Positions 23,812 through 36,699 of a stretch of 64,000 bases of DNA are shown here, piece by piece (within the stretch, counting starts at the first letter, position 1; each line of letters opens with the position of its first letter). The stretch is from Kudoa neothunni (taxonomy: Eukaryota; Cnidaria). The notes under the pieces are model-generated. The model saw only the letters and a list, made by a program, of their open reading frames with translations, had not been told where the DNA came from and searched no databases. The position numbers and the translations under genes were made by a program. The stretch covers positions 3,038,001-3,102,000 of the forward strand of contig OZ199840.1 of NCBI GenBank assembly GCA_964304625.1, given 5' to 3'.

Positions 23812-26800
23812 GAATTATACCGCTCGAAAAAGTATCTTTATTAGTAATGTAACGTTAAAATCTATTAGAAAAATTTCAGATTTGCGAAAATTTAGACATA
23901 TTTATAATCAGATCATAGCATAAAAAACAATTATGATAACCAATTTACCACGAAATAAATGAGAATTTATTGTAATAAATGGGCATTGAAAAGAGTTTAG
24001 TATATCTATTTATTAGAACAGTTACAAAAAATAACTAAGATGACAAATGTACAACCTACATCATGAGATCTATTCCTTGAGTTTAATGAGAAGGGTGCAC
24101 TTGGTTAGCAGCTACCAGACTCTTAATGTCTGGTTGAAAATTTGTTAGTTTCAGCCTCAGATCTCCACGACTCTCAAGGTTAAGCCAGTTCCTTTGCTTT
24201 GTCAAGATTGCGTTCGCATGACTAAAACCGACTTCAATCATATAGGATGATGGGGACGCTATTAGATAATATTCAGCCGCGTCAGAAAGCCTGGGATACT
24301 TGGTGATAATATTTATATTACTCCAATATTCACTGAGGTTCATTTTTATAAACAATACTTTGGCTTCTAAATCTACGGACATTTCAATGAGCTCATCTTC
24401 TATATCGGATTTAGAGCCATTATTATACATTTTCACATTAAATAGAGTGATAAGCCACTTAGGAATATTCATGTTCTCCAAATCTTCATATCTTATTTTC
24501 AAATCTTCTTTTAGTTTATTAAGATGCTCAATGTATATCCACAAATCATGATCCGATATATCTTTTGATTCTGTTAATACTTGCATATTTGAAAAATATT
24601 TGAACTCTCTACGTGCCAGCGAAGATTTAAATAGTTCTACTTTTGTTTGAAATCCCATAAGTATGCTTCGAGCTTGAATAATCGTAACTCCTTTTCCTTG
24701 AAGACGTTTTTGTATTTCATTAAATTTAGAATATAAGTCAGCTAAATAGAACAGATGATTTTTGGTTGATTGCAACTCGCGGCATAATATTGGGTCGATA
24801 TCAGTTAGAAATTCTTCGGTTGAGTCATACAAATCAACGAGCCTTTGCAAACTATCCCCTCTAGACAACCATCTTATTTCAGTGTGCAAAAGCAATTGAT
24901 TGTAAGTTTCATCATTTGTTTCACACAACCTTGAAAACAGTCTGACATTTAGCGGGTGAGCTTTAATCCTGTTGATTACTCTAATACACACTTTTAAAGC
25001 ATCATGCAATTCATCACTCAGCTTCTTCGCTACAAGGTGTTGTCTATGTAAGACACAATGTACGGTTTTCATTGCAGGTATCTTTTCCTTTATAAAATCC
25101 GAAAATCCTCTATAACGACCTATCATAGCTGGCGCACCGTCAGCAGCCACGGCTAAAATATTTTCAAGGCGAACATTGTGCTTATTCAAATAGCCCTCCA
25201 AACATGAAAAAATAGTCTCAACTTTGGAGTCAATTTCAAGGTAACTGGCAATTAAAAATTTATCGATAGTATCTCCAAGGGATGGACTATTAAACCTCAC
25301 ATGAGCCATTAGAATATTTGAACTTCCAAATGTTGAATCGTCGAGTTGAATAGCAAATTTACATATCTTGAGCTCAGATATTAATGTTCTTTCTACATCG
25401 TTTGCCAGTTCTTCAATGCGTCGCCGCACAGAATTTGCACTCAATGGTATGCATTTAAGAACTGGAAGAGGGTCTTTCTTTAAAACACATTCAATCGCAT
25501 CTTTAATTGCATGTACTATAATATCTTCTCCAACAATATAGAGTTTTCCCCCTTTTTTGCCATATTAAGATATACTGTACGATGCTTTTAGCCCCCCCCC
25601 TTCATTATCAACACTAGCAGTTGGTTTAAAAAGAGAATTCATGTTTGGCTGAACTTTCCGTTTATCTTAAGTGTTTTGAAAAATTCAATGCCCTTATCTT
25701 TTTTATCAGGATGGATTCTCTCTAAGTGATCTTTCATTTTTGACGGTTTCATGGCATCATTGCTTAATTTTTTTCTACGTAAAAGACACATGGGGATGGT
25801 TTCATTATCGCAGGACTGTACAAAACCATATTTCAAATATTCCATGGAATATTGTCCGCTATTTCTCTTTCTAACTGTTGGAATCATTATGAATATTATA
25901 TCTGTCGAAAAATAGAAGAAATGTGCAAAACAATAGATCAGATATTACGCGAGGTTTAGCGAGTATATATTCGCGCCATTGTACAATTACGCCACAGGCA
26001 TACTGACGCCTATTTATGTGACTGTCCTAAATCCCCTTCTTCTTAATAATGCGGAAAATGTCGTCAGTTCAGAATTAAAATCCATGATATTTTAAATTAG
26101 AGAAACCTATGATTTGACTTCCGTTAGGGAAATTGCTATTTTGGCTTACGAAGATATTGGGGGAGTTGTAGTTTGGACTATAATTAATTATACTTGACTA
26201 CTGTAGGCAAAAAATCAAACAAAAATAAAGGATGACAGCATTTTCAAAGAAAGTAGTTTTATATGTTGGCTATTAATAGGAATTGTTAGGATTCAAAGTA
26301 GTGAACATTATTGCTAAGTTCAAATTTATAATTAAGATTTTCCACAATAAAAACATTTTTTCCATATTGTTGAAAGCTGGTTAGCTGACCTTAAAATAAT
26401 TAGAAACATTTAAATGTATAAACCACCTGGTCGTGGGTTAAGTGTATACTTTTGTCTCAATTCAAAAACAAATTAATAAAATGTTTGGGGCTTCCTCAGT
26501 TATACATATCTATGACTCATTATCCAGAGCTACGGTATCGATTACACTCAGATACCATTATGATTAAGCATCTCTAGGGTGTTCTTTAGTTACTGGAAAT
26601 GTACTAAATGTGTAACAAGTATGCTGAATCGTTATATTAAGCTTGGTACCAATCGGCAACTTCAATAGTTTTTTCTTAACTATTTTACTATTAAAAAAGC
26701 AAAATGTATCACAATGAATCTGTTTCATCATAAATTATACTTAATAGGTCTCTGGAATTAGGTCGCTTGTATGTGGTTATGGTTATAAACCTTTGCAAGA

Positions 26801-27439
26801 TATATAAGTACAACGGAATATTTTAAGAATAAATTGCATCGTATATATAATGATAATTATTTGTTCATACCCGTCTCTAAAACTTAATAAGAATATCTTA
26901 TTCTTTATTTTAAGATAATGTTCCGTAGCTTGAGGTCGCACGAAGAGTTTTTTAAGTGCCAACAGGCGGTGAAACAACAATAGCAAATTATTATAATTAT
27001 TTTCGGAGCTTTCGTAATTTTAATTCAGATGGATTCTAAATATAAGACCTATCATTCTAGGTTACTAAAGAACATAATGTTAACTATCGTTATTCTTGTA
27101 TGTATTGTTGATATCAACAAATATTAATGTTCATTTGATTTTAAGAAAAATAATTTTAATGTGTTGATTAATTTTTTATGAGTTATCAAGAATATCTACA
27201 TTAATTAAAGAAATTAAATTACTTAACTACGGCAATTAGAAATTGATTTTAATCTCGAAAATATAAACAAAAAATAGATATCTGGGCCAGTCGTTAATTA
27301 ATTGTATTTAAAAATGTAGTACGGAGTAGAAAAGTGGGAAGCATTACTTTAAACCCAGAAAATATAATGCATTCTCTATAACACACATCGATCCCCATTC
27401 GATCCCTAACGTAATTATTGACCACTTTGGAGACCCCTG
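23645..27439 (-). mobile_element. hAT transposon (ZBED5/SCAND3-like), 3.8 kb
   Basis: The left terminus CAGGGGTCTCCAAA (23645-23658) is matched by its complement TTTGGAGACCCCTG at 27426-27439. The flanking octamers ccttaatc and ctctagaa both fit the nnnTAnnn preference of Buster-type hATs but are not copies of each other. The minus-strand transposase occupies 24083-25887, and the remaining 1.5 kb at the 5' side is noncoding. The (TA)n tract at 23777-23806 lies in the 3' part. The near-intact transposase suggests a fairly recent insertion compared with the other elements here. Confidence 0.8.
24083..25887 (-). pseudogene. hAT transposase (ZBED5/SCAND3-like), nearly intact but broken near the N-terminus
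   Basis: The main frame, 25444-24083 (453 codons), covers the RNase H-like core and the hAT C-terminal dimerisation region. Landmarks are PLSANSVRRRIEEL, FAIQLDDSTFGSS, ILAVAADGAPAM, VHCVLHRQHLVAKKL and WLSRGDSLQRL. The end reads SPSSYMIEVGFSHANAILTKQRN and stops after HPSH. Upstream, 25887-25639 encodes a BED-type zinc finger start (YLKYGF...PMCLL...DHLERIHPDKKDKG). The second finger cysteine appears as Arg (CLLRRKKLS), so the finger is probably broken. A linker frame (NSLFKPTASVDNEGGG, then KKGGKLYIVGEDIIVHAIKDA) lies between them, with a frame change on each side and a stop near 25567. The family is often domesticated in animals, but these lesions argue against that here. Confidence 0.9.
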
Positions 27440-27811
27440 CTCTAGAATGATAAAATACAATCATGCTGATGTAATAAAGTAATGGGGTTTTTGTTTACAT
27501 AAAATTAAATTTGCTTCAAGAAATCAAATACTTTCACACATGCATGATTACATCGTGCGTCATGGGAGATGTTATTTATAGAAGATGGGTGAATAGAATC
27601 TCCCATTTTATACGTTATCTAGCTCGGGCGATCTTAAATTAATAACACATAGAAACTCCATTAAAATAATAAATTAAAAGTTTTCTTCAATATGCCGAGG
27701 AAATTTTGAGTTAAAAACCCAAATCGTATCAGCCAATAATTTCATAGACTTATCGATGCTTGCTGGTATCCCCTTCTTAGTTCCTAATGTAAAATTTCAA
27801 AATATATAGTA

Positions 27812-28150
27812 TTATCTGTTAAACGATTGGAATACAGTATGCTCTTGTCTGAGTGCACATGGAATACAACAACAATGAACCATGCAATCCTTACAGGAAT
27901 TACCCTAGAAGGACATTTACAACGCGAATACTATACAAAATACCACAATGGACTGTTGGTATCTTATTTTTCTTCGTAACTTCTGACCAGTAAAGGGGGG
28001 ACAAAACCAATAACAAATGCCCCAAATGAAGGGGTTTAGACCCAACTCCTTGGCGTTAAAACCAAATACGACCATTGGAGCAACTGATGCCAAACAACAC
28101 CAACCACAATCATTAGAACAATTACACAACCCAGAGCTCCAATCTTTCAT
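27812..28150 (-). CDS. PLAC8-family Cys-rich protein 2
   Basis: Two exons, 27944-28150 and 27812-27904, with a 39-nt intron in phase 0, encode 98 residues from ATG at 28150. The sequence reads MKDWSSGLCNCSNDCGWCC, a hydrophobic segment with CPPFTGQ, LRRKIRYQ, then SCKDCMVHCCCIPCALRQE. Intron position, length and the last 30 residues match PLAC8 gene 1 closely, so the two are tandem duplicates now separated by the hAT element. The role is unknown; the family's Cys-rich proteins associate with membranes. Confidence 0.9.
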
Positions 28151-29129
28151 CCTATAGTGATTCCACTAATACACTTAAAGATTATAATATTACTTAAAAT
28201 AATTTTAATAAACAATAAAATGTTAGAATTATCATTTAAATATAATGAATAATTTTATTGGAGGCGTTTAAATAAGAATAGGAACTGGCCTAAACAACGC
28301 AAATTATTAATCGTATTATTTATAATGATTTAAATTGTAAACATCAGTTAATCGTGAAACAAGGAGATTTCTATATCTCGTATATAAAAGTAATTTCCAT
28401 CCAAAATAACAAATTATTTGTTTTAAATATTTTAGCCGTCGCGAAAAGTTTTGACAAATTTTTGTTAATAAAAATATTGTATCAGTTAACTTGTGTGGGG
28501 ATATTACTTTTTTATATTTTTGAGCGTGCAATTAAAAATAACTAATGTACGAATTCATGGGGTAAATATGTATCAAAAGTAAACCCCTTAATAAGTTAAA
28601 ATGTTTTTCTTGTAAGCTCATGATAAACATTCTTATGTTGGTTGAAATTTTTCCAATCGATCAATAATTACATATTAGTATAATCAAGTGACATATATTA
28701 TTATTTATTATTACTATTATAAACAATGAGGATCAGTTACACAAAGGAGAATTTCTACATTAAATAACTTTTACTGTATCGCAAAAACATTGATAAATAA
28801 TAAATTTTAATCAGCTTAACCGAAGTGTAGGTAGAACGGTGTTTTTTCCAATTATGTTTAAAACATAATTTTGAATGTGTTGAATTAGCTCAAAACTATA
28901 ATTTATAATGAACCGATAATTATATTTAACACGATTATAATTGAGATTGATTAAAAGAAAGAAAAATATTCACACAAAGAAATTACACATGATAAAATAA
29001 TCTAAGTTACTAAGTTATAGTAATAGACGAAACAAATTGGCTGATTGATGGAAACATGCAGTTAATTATACATTATTTTAGTCAATTGTAAACATCAAAA
29101 TTACACGAAAAACATGTAAATTATGAGTT
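28151..29129. repeat. Noncoding stretch with a diverged direct repeat (28335-28500 and 28720-28830)
   Basis: Both segments carry the same series of words: ATCAGTTA, AAGGAGA-TTTCTA, a CGC/GCGAAAA motif and a final ATCAG.TTAAC. They are in the same orientation, with indels between the words. No coding frame is conserved between them. This looks like an old local duplication or two copies of an unclassified repeat. The rest of the stretch is featureless. Confidence 0.35.
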
Positions 29130-29613
29130 TTACGAATCCCCAATAACAGACGACACATCCGACGATTTTTTCAATCTCAAGGACGCTACAATGATTCTTG
29201 AAGCGGGTGACGATATATTTACCGACTCATTCAAGTCGAATGCATCAATATTGGAATCTTTGTTTGCTGATATTTTTCGCTTTCGTTTTTTGTTGGAAGA
29301 AGTGACGGTCGGGTTAGAATCGGAAATGTCACACCCAATTTCTTTTAGGATATTCCTCAATCTATCTACCGGTACAACCAAGTCTTGCACAAGAGGCATA
29401 CAATCCATAGAAAATTTGCTAATATAGAGAGCTATTAGAGTTAGATAGCAGAGACACTTGGTGAGGAGCAAATTGTTGACTGTACTATAAAAACATTAAT
29501 ACACAAATATAAAAAATAAATTTCACATACCCTCCTTCCGAAGTGAATTCGCTAGTCAGGTGTTTTAGAACCTTTCTCGATATTTGTTCAGATAGGCTTT
29601 TCTGTACTATAAA
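29130..29613 (-). CDS. POLR1E: RNA polymerase I subunit RPA49 (POLR1E), C-terminal exons
   Basis: Two exons are clear: about 29532-29613 and 29130-29486, with a 45-nt GT-AG intron. Joined, they read SRKVLKHLTSEFTSEGG, TVNNLLLTKCLCYLTLIALYI, SKFSMDCMPLVQDL, VVPVDRLRNILKEIGC and a basic tail before IIVASLRLK. This matches the tandem winged-helix C-terminus of RPA49/PAF53, where human has LL..FT...YN.GR....S, ...ALHI..F..D...L..DL.LS. RPA49 works with RPA34 in RNA polymerase I initiation and elongation on rDNA. The N-terminal dimerisation region should lie further right on the minus strand, but I could not identify its exons. There may be a long intron, or the gene may be truncated. Confidence 0.75.
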
Positions 29614-32600
29614 ATTAGATTAGAATAAATTTAGTTGAGCGCTATATTAATCTTCTAACAACTGAATAAATTACTTTAGGTGCAATGAGCTATTAGTATA
29701 CATCACAGCCACATATTTATTTTATTAAAGTAGTTATAAGATTTATTTATTTCTATGTAACATTTCCACAATCCAAATACAAATATAGAATAATAACCAC
29801 AAATCAACTTTGGGTTTAATGTGTCAAAGTCTTTCTGATCCCACTTAAAATTTGACGTTATATTATTTACAACATTTTTTGTGTAAGTAATTTCATAGAG
29901 TTATTTTTTAATTGAGAAGAATTTTTTTGATTTTAAAAATAAATTATTTTCCTTAAAAACTTGGAATTAAAATATTTCAACGTCAACTGGCAGTCGGCGA
30001 GCGAAATATATGAAGATCCCAGACCAATGTTCAAAAGATGCGGAGGTTTCAGATTAATTAGCATTCGGAAATTCACCAGCTAGATATTGCCAAAAAATCG
30101 ACTCGGAAAAAAGAGCGGTAAATATTAAATAAATGTTTAATAATACACGCGTGAAATTACATTAGATCTTATTCTTAAGGAAGGAGATACAAAACAATAG
30201 ATTGCGGATGCTATGAAATGTTATTTTAATACTAGTGATGTTGGTCTAAACATAAAACAGGTTATACTAAATTGAGCTTTGCTAAAAAGGACCGGTAGAG
30301 AGAGAAGATATATTTTAATCTCGAACAAAAGTAATTTATACTTGATTATGCCTGATTTTAATTGTAACATCCAAGACTTTGAAATCATTTATGGATGCTT
30401 TTGAACAAAAATATCAATTAAATGTTTCAGGACTAACGATTAACAATGTTTTGGAAAGTTTCCCCTACTCCTAAAAAGATTTCACTCGTATTAGTCGCAT
30501 AAAATTCATCCATGAATATAATTAAAACAAAAATATTATTTAATATTTAGTTTCGATCTAAAATTTCTTTATTGATGTTTTAAATTATCTTAATTTAAAC
30601 AAATTTATCCATATTGCGATTATCGATAAGTCGGGATTTCCGTTGTCCATGCGGAATACCTTAGGTAGATCATCAATTGGAAAGAGATGAAATAAAGTGG
30701 TTAACTCTTTCAGATCAATGAATAAACTTTGATTGCGACCGTTGAGTACACCAAACTTTGGACCTTCAAATTATGCGAAAGATTTATAAATTCAGAAAGT
30801 TTTTCTCGTTATATTAATCAATTTATTGCGGAATTCAAAAAAATAATATTACAAATGAAAACATCGCCCCCTGGGTATAAATGTCAGAATCAGACAATAA
30901 ACGCCAACAATTAAAATATATAATGTTAAATCAGGAATCTTGTTGTCCCATTATCGAAAGAAATTATGACTTTAAATTCATCATTATAAAATTACCAAAA
31001 GAATTCGACGAAAAACTTTATCGCAAATAAATGGATGAAGGAAATTCGCAATCAGGAAGATTTTCAGAAGGAGATCAGAAAAGGGTCACATAATTGTTTT
31101 AAAGGATAAAGACGGAAGATCTATTTCAATACGAATGCAATATAAACAAGAATTTGTGGATGGGAAAAGCGCCAATTAAAAATTGATGTCACTAAGCAAA
31201 CAGCGTATAAATGTTAAAATGGCATTCAACACAATAGGACACGAATTTCTATAATATTCATTAGCTGGAAATTCAAGGAGAAATCATAAAAAGAAAAAAC
31301 TCTCGACATACTCTACATCCTATAAATATAGCCTGGAATAACGACTCAACAGACTGTTACATTCTCCGATAATTAATATTGATTATGATTAAGTAAGGTT
31401 TTCATTGTGGATGACGGGTTCGAAAATTGGAACAAGAGCGAATTATAATATTAAAACAATATTATTTTATTGTCATTATGTAGAGCCCTAGTCAATTATC
31501 TATTTAATCTTTATCTATTTAATAAACGGACAATTATTCAAATCGCATGAAATCATATTTGTAAAATTTCAAAAATAAGAAAAACCGAATAATTACAAAT
31601 TCCAACATATCAACTTTTAATAATGTCGAAATGAGATTTGAAAACTGTAATGCAAAATCTGTAAAATTCATTTAAATTTTAGGCTCAGAAAATTTGGAGT
31701 AATATGGAAAATAATATTGGATAGCAGGAATTGTGATTATAAATAATGAATGCAGATTGGATTTTGAAAAAAATAATTTTTGAACAATAAACATTTTTAT
31801 CCTATCTGAAGCTTTTAGTTTTGGTTAGGATAACGGTAATTTGCCAAATCGGCTGTAATCCTTCTCAGATTTTTCAAAATGAAATTTTTTATTGTTCACT
31901 ATCAATAAAGACACACAAAATGTATTCTTATAATTAATAAATTATGTACTAAAAATTGGACAAGACCAATCGACATTTCTCTGGATTTAAATATAATTCA
32001 TTATAATCTCATAAATATATGTTGAAAATTTAAGAAATATTCAATGTATATTTTTGAGTAAGACTGGATTTTACAAACGTATTAAGAATGAATTAGAGTT
32101 GTTAGAGGGGTATAAAATAAAAACGCGAACGCAACCGATTGTGGCGTTCAATAGGATGACTTACCATAAGAGATATGTTGTTTCTTTTTGATGGCACCAT
32201 AAAACTCAAACAAATAATACCAATAAATGAGCAATATGAAAAAGTTGGAATCATCAAGACTTTCCAAATTAGGGACCACGCGTACAGTTTGATATATAAA
32301 AACTGGAAGGCTAGAGGATATAAAAATAAAAAAACTGATTCGAAGGGTTCAACCTTGAAGGATCATCTCGAAGAGATTCTACTAACCACTGTTTGAATTC
32401 GTCGATGGTACCCACGAGATGTTTTCTTACTTTTCTGGGTAAAACTATCAGAGTTAATCATTTATTTAAATGGATAACAAAGTCGAAAATTGTTATAGTT
32501 TAAAATCTAAACCTACATGTATTAATATCGTAGATTTCTGTCACATCTTTTGCATCGGGATTACGAGGAGGCAAAATGACACAGTCCGATTTGTTTTCTA

Positions 32601-34599
32601 TACGTCATGTAATAGAAAATTCTCAACAGACACTTATGGTTACTATTTTGGTCGTCAATAAATTGATTTATTGAATCTTGATAATTGGATATTAATTGTG
32701 GTAAAGCGTCTTTCATCGTGTTGGAAGAAGCGGTTGAAATGTCGGTTTGTTTTTTGCGTATATTTGAAGACTTTTTCAGCTGAGTCGATCCGAAAATTTC
32801 AACAGCGGATGCAGACTCATTTTCCTAGATTTGATATCGGTCAAATCAATTGCTAAAATCCTTAGCTGGCATACTTTGGTAATATTACAGGATTTTTCCA
32901 ATGTAGAATAAACTAAATTATAATTTCGATCAGAAAATAAAATAATTCAAAAATTAATATTTTAAGCTGAAGCTAATTCAATATAATTATACATTAAATT
33001 TAAAAAAAAATTAAGGGATAGTTAAATTTATTGAAATAATGATAATAACAAATAGAGAGAAAAGAAAAGACCAATTAAATATATAATTCAATTATAACAA
33101 TCAATTAAAATTTTAATCCGACCAAGGAAAGACTGATACACTGAGAATGAATGTCTAAGCCAACATATGTAAATCTCAGAAACGGATATTGTGTTTAAAT
33201 GCGCTTGATTCGGCCTACCATAAAATCATGTCACTTAACTTAATTAGGGATTAAAATGGCGATGACTGATACAACATAGGATTAAGTGGAAATTAAATAT
33301 TTTCATTAGTATTATTCTCAAACAACAAAATTTAACGTTTACACAAATTATCAAATAGTTTAACACATTTTTTAAGTTAACTCAACATTATAATTTTCAG
33401 CTTTATTTTTTAAAAGACTAATATTTTTGATTTTACCGCGTACTTCCACATTTCATTTATGAACAAAAATGATTTACAAACTCATTATTTATTATAAAAC
33501 ACTTTATTCTACTCAATGAATCAAATGTCACTAGTTGGTTTAAGAACAATATCTTCATCTAAATTATTAGACATAAATAAAAATTTCTATTCTCCATATT
33601 AAATTTGAAAATAATGAATATTTGATTATTCAATGGCTAACAATTTTCAATAATTATTTAGACAATATTTAGTTGAATTTTTTCACAAATAAAAATCAGA
33701 CTTGCGCACAGCCTCATACTTGTTAGTTGTATTAGTGACTTGTTTGGGCAAATACTGAAAATTGCGTTGCTCATAATAGTTTAAAAGAATAATGACCGCG
33801 CAACTCTAATATAAATATTAAACTTCTTTGATCATTTCTCACAGAATAATAAAATATTTGTGCCACTGAAGAGAATATACGATTTAAGACGAACATATAG
33901 ATGTCTATTGCGATTAACAGAAATTATCTGCGAAAAGTAGATAAATAATGACTGTGTCAATGTCAATTAGCCCTAACAAATTCAATCCTTTGAAGATATT
34001 ATTTCTATCCTAGGAATGATGTGGAAGCTATTAACCTTAGTAAATTATAATTATTAAATAAGTAGGTAATAACGATAGAAGTTGTAGGAAATAATGAAAA
34101 TGAAATTGGCTTAAGTGTGCACGCCGTTTAAAATTAAATTTGTAAGGATTAATAGCAGCGGCTTAAATACAATCGATCTTCACATTCACGGATTAGGGCG
34201 CTAAAGAAATAATTTCCCCCTGTTTAACGGACAATTGAAACACCTTTAATTTCCTAAATACCTAATTAAACAATCGGACGTGGTCATCAATCAATTTCAA
34301 AGTATACAATACATAATATCAATTCATTCTCATAATTAATCCAACGAAGTGTTTGCCACTTTGAAAACAATTCGGTCAATTATAACCTTCAAATACCTAA
34401 TTCGCGCGTGGATTGAATTAAGGTTCTGATAAAGCGTCCGCAAATATTGACGAAGATTAACAATCAATTATCTCGATTCAAATTAAAAATTTTATTGTAA
34501 AACTTCAATTTATAACTTCTAGACAAAAATATAATATTGTAAGTGCGTGAAATAAAAATATTTTTATATGCAAATGGCTAACGACACGGACCATAAAAT
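29614..34599. other. Largely noncoding region, possible missing RPA49 exons and faint transposon traces
   Basis: No gene could be assembled. At 30165-30340 the plus strand reads LILKEGDTKQ, stop, IADAMKCYF ... LLKRTGRERRYI, which loosely recalls a Tc1-like helix-turn-helix region. At 32175-32396 a 73-codon frame (IPINEQYEKVGIIKTFQIRDHAYSLIY) loosely recalls a piggyBac central segment. Neither is secure. Everything else is AT-rich with stops in all frames. Confidence 0.25.
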
Positions 34600-34825
34600 C
34601 CAAGTGGGTATAGTATTGACTATATATTTATTATTCGTTGCACATCACTGCCGCTCTTGGAGCCAAAAATAATTAAATACAGCAGATTCCAAAAAATAAA
34701 CTTATAGATAAACAACAAATAGGAGTTAACGGGACTAAAGATGGACACCGCGCAATCATAATTGCCATTTGGATTAAAAACTTCCATGTCAATACAATAG
34801 TCAGTGTCTTTTATATCAAATCATT
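34600..34825 (+). repeat. Hairpin-bearing repeat, copy 1
   Basis: The copy starts near a TTGACTATATATTTATTATT block, passes through a short G+C-richer loop (GCCGCTCTTGGAGCC) and closes with AAAAATAATTAAATACAG. About 100 bases further on it contains CGCGCAATCATAATTGCC, then TTTGGATTAAAAACTT. The same order of words recurs at 39346-39560 and 45378-45590. Class unknown. Confidence 0.5.
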
Positions 34826-36480
34826 TAAAGCAACCCATAAAAATAATCTGAATAATGTTAAACAAAATTGCATGATTCTCCCTATAATAAAGGTTTTTAG
34901 GTCGCAGTTGCATAAAAACCCTCGGAATTTCTATAATAACCTTTGAATAATAATCAATCAAAATAAGCAGATTCTAACCTAGCATGTCTAGTTGTGTGGA
35001 CGCGTCTAATGCAATCATAAACTAATTTTCTTGCACAGAAGATAATATGTCTTTATTAATTGTTTTATTAATTAGTAGATACAACGAAAAAGGCGATTAT
35101 AGAATCAAAATGTTAAAACAAAGTCAACAGGTGACTTAAGAAGGACAATAACAAATTGTTTAACTTTATAAAGAGGTTGCCAAGCAATAATCGACAAATT
35201 TAATTATCACTAGTCCTTGACTCCTTTTATTAACTAATAAAATTTATTTCAAAATGTAAATAGCTAATATTGGCGTAGCCCCGTGAAAAACAAAACCTAT
35301 GTCACACTAATTAACTCATGACAAAACAAGCATAAAATAAGTAACTAGAACGACATTATTGTTGCACATTAAATTCACTCCAATATAACAAATCACATCA
35401 ACAACTCAATTCTAACACACCATGTGTGAAAATGAGATGGAATAAATTATACAAACAAAAATAATCAATCAATAGCACCATGATTGAACCAGATAAGATT
35501 TAAGCGGTAAATATATAACCACGTAATTTGTAATTTGACAGGCGCTTAAGCAAATGCAACATCTTTTGAAATGACTAATCTTCAGAACCGAAAATGATAT
35601 AACATTACAATAGAGGATTAAAGGTATCATAATCCATTCACAATATACCATACCGGTCAACAGTAAGTAATCAGTCACATCAACCTTATCAATTACGATT
35701 CAAATTATCAGAAAATTAAAATAAGTAAATATGCCTCAAAAATCATTTAAAAATTTTGTACTACAAACAATTTCATTTTAAAATTAATGCCACCATAATT
35801 GGGCTTAAATCGAACAAAAACATAATTACTGTCCGGAATAAGTGTATAGGTATCGGCGAGTTGTGGCACGTATCTTGATTGTTTTTTGTTCCATACAAAA
35901 ACAACGCTCCTACAAAGGATTAATGTGTTATTATTGTTCGCAGCTGAAGGTGATGGCTAAAACAACTAACTGTGAAGAACAGGTGGCATCGAATCTCTTT
36001 CCACAGAATGTAATATCGTCAACTTTCACACTCTAAAATTGACAAAAATAATATTAAATTAGACAATAAATTAACCAATTATATTGCGATTAATTATAAC
36101 AAAATAATTACAATGCTGTCGGTGTTGGTATTGTTGAGAGAGTGTTCGCCTAACGACGATCGATCGTCAAGTTGAATTCTTTTAATTCCATCTTTTGTGA
36201 CAGTCCCATTAGTGAATTTAACTAATTAAAAATTTTAGTTGGTGTAACCAATAAAAATATTTTCGCAGCAATAAACCGCTAATTTAAACAGTTCGTTAAA
36301 TATCGCCAGTTTTAAACAAAGCACTCATAAGTGTCAATTGGTTTCCCCGCAAATCATAATTGGACAATAAACTCAATTCTACTATAAAAGTAAATTAGAA
36401 ATGAAAACTCACCAATTATGGGCTTATGATGAGACGACATTGTTAATGTATCACTGCACGTGCGCGTAACAGATTCGTGC
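34826..36480. other. Intergenic stretch upstream of the KH gene
   Basis: No gene recognised. A 64-codon plus-strand frame at 35842-36036 includes LMCYYC followed by TNCEE, faintly like a Ly6-type start, but no continuation was found. Confidence 0.3.
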
Positions 36481-36699
36481 GCAGTCGCATAGTTTTGTCT
36501 CGTTGCCTTGCTCTAACCTGCTCAACTAAGGTATGTGTTTTATTTGAAACTCAGCGCTCTAGATTTTTATTGAAAACTGTCTCTCACAAATAACCATTGA
36601 CTTTTGTGATGTTCTCCCCCCATTTAATTCCACCTTAGGAGTCAGTCATCTCGACGCGGAATCATCAACGACTACAACTCATTCACACTAAATTACAAT
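36481..36699 (+). promoter_or_regulatory. Probable 5' UTR of the KH gene with a 108-nt intron
   Basis: A G+C-richer leader ends CTCAACTAAG, followed by the donor GTATGTG at 36531. The acceptor CACCTTAG ends at 36638. The second leader exon then runs to the ATG at 36700. The splice sites are strong, and the change in base composition at about 36460 suggests a transcription start nearby, although no TATA box is obvious. Confidence 0.5.

Noticed and set aside
30165-30340. Tc1-like helix-turn-helix trace (KEGDTKQ, IADAMKCYF, KRTGRERR)
   Set aside because: Short, interrupted and without a recognisable catalytic domain downstream, so not called as an element.
32175-32396. 73-codon frame faintly like the piggyBac central domain
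   Set aside because: The alignment rests on scattered residues only. The catalytic Asp region and terminal repeats are absent.
35842-36036. Ly6-like start (LMCYYC ... C) in a 64-codon frame
   Set aside because: Only three cysteines, no signal peptide that I trust and no downstream exon completing a three-finger fold.
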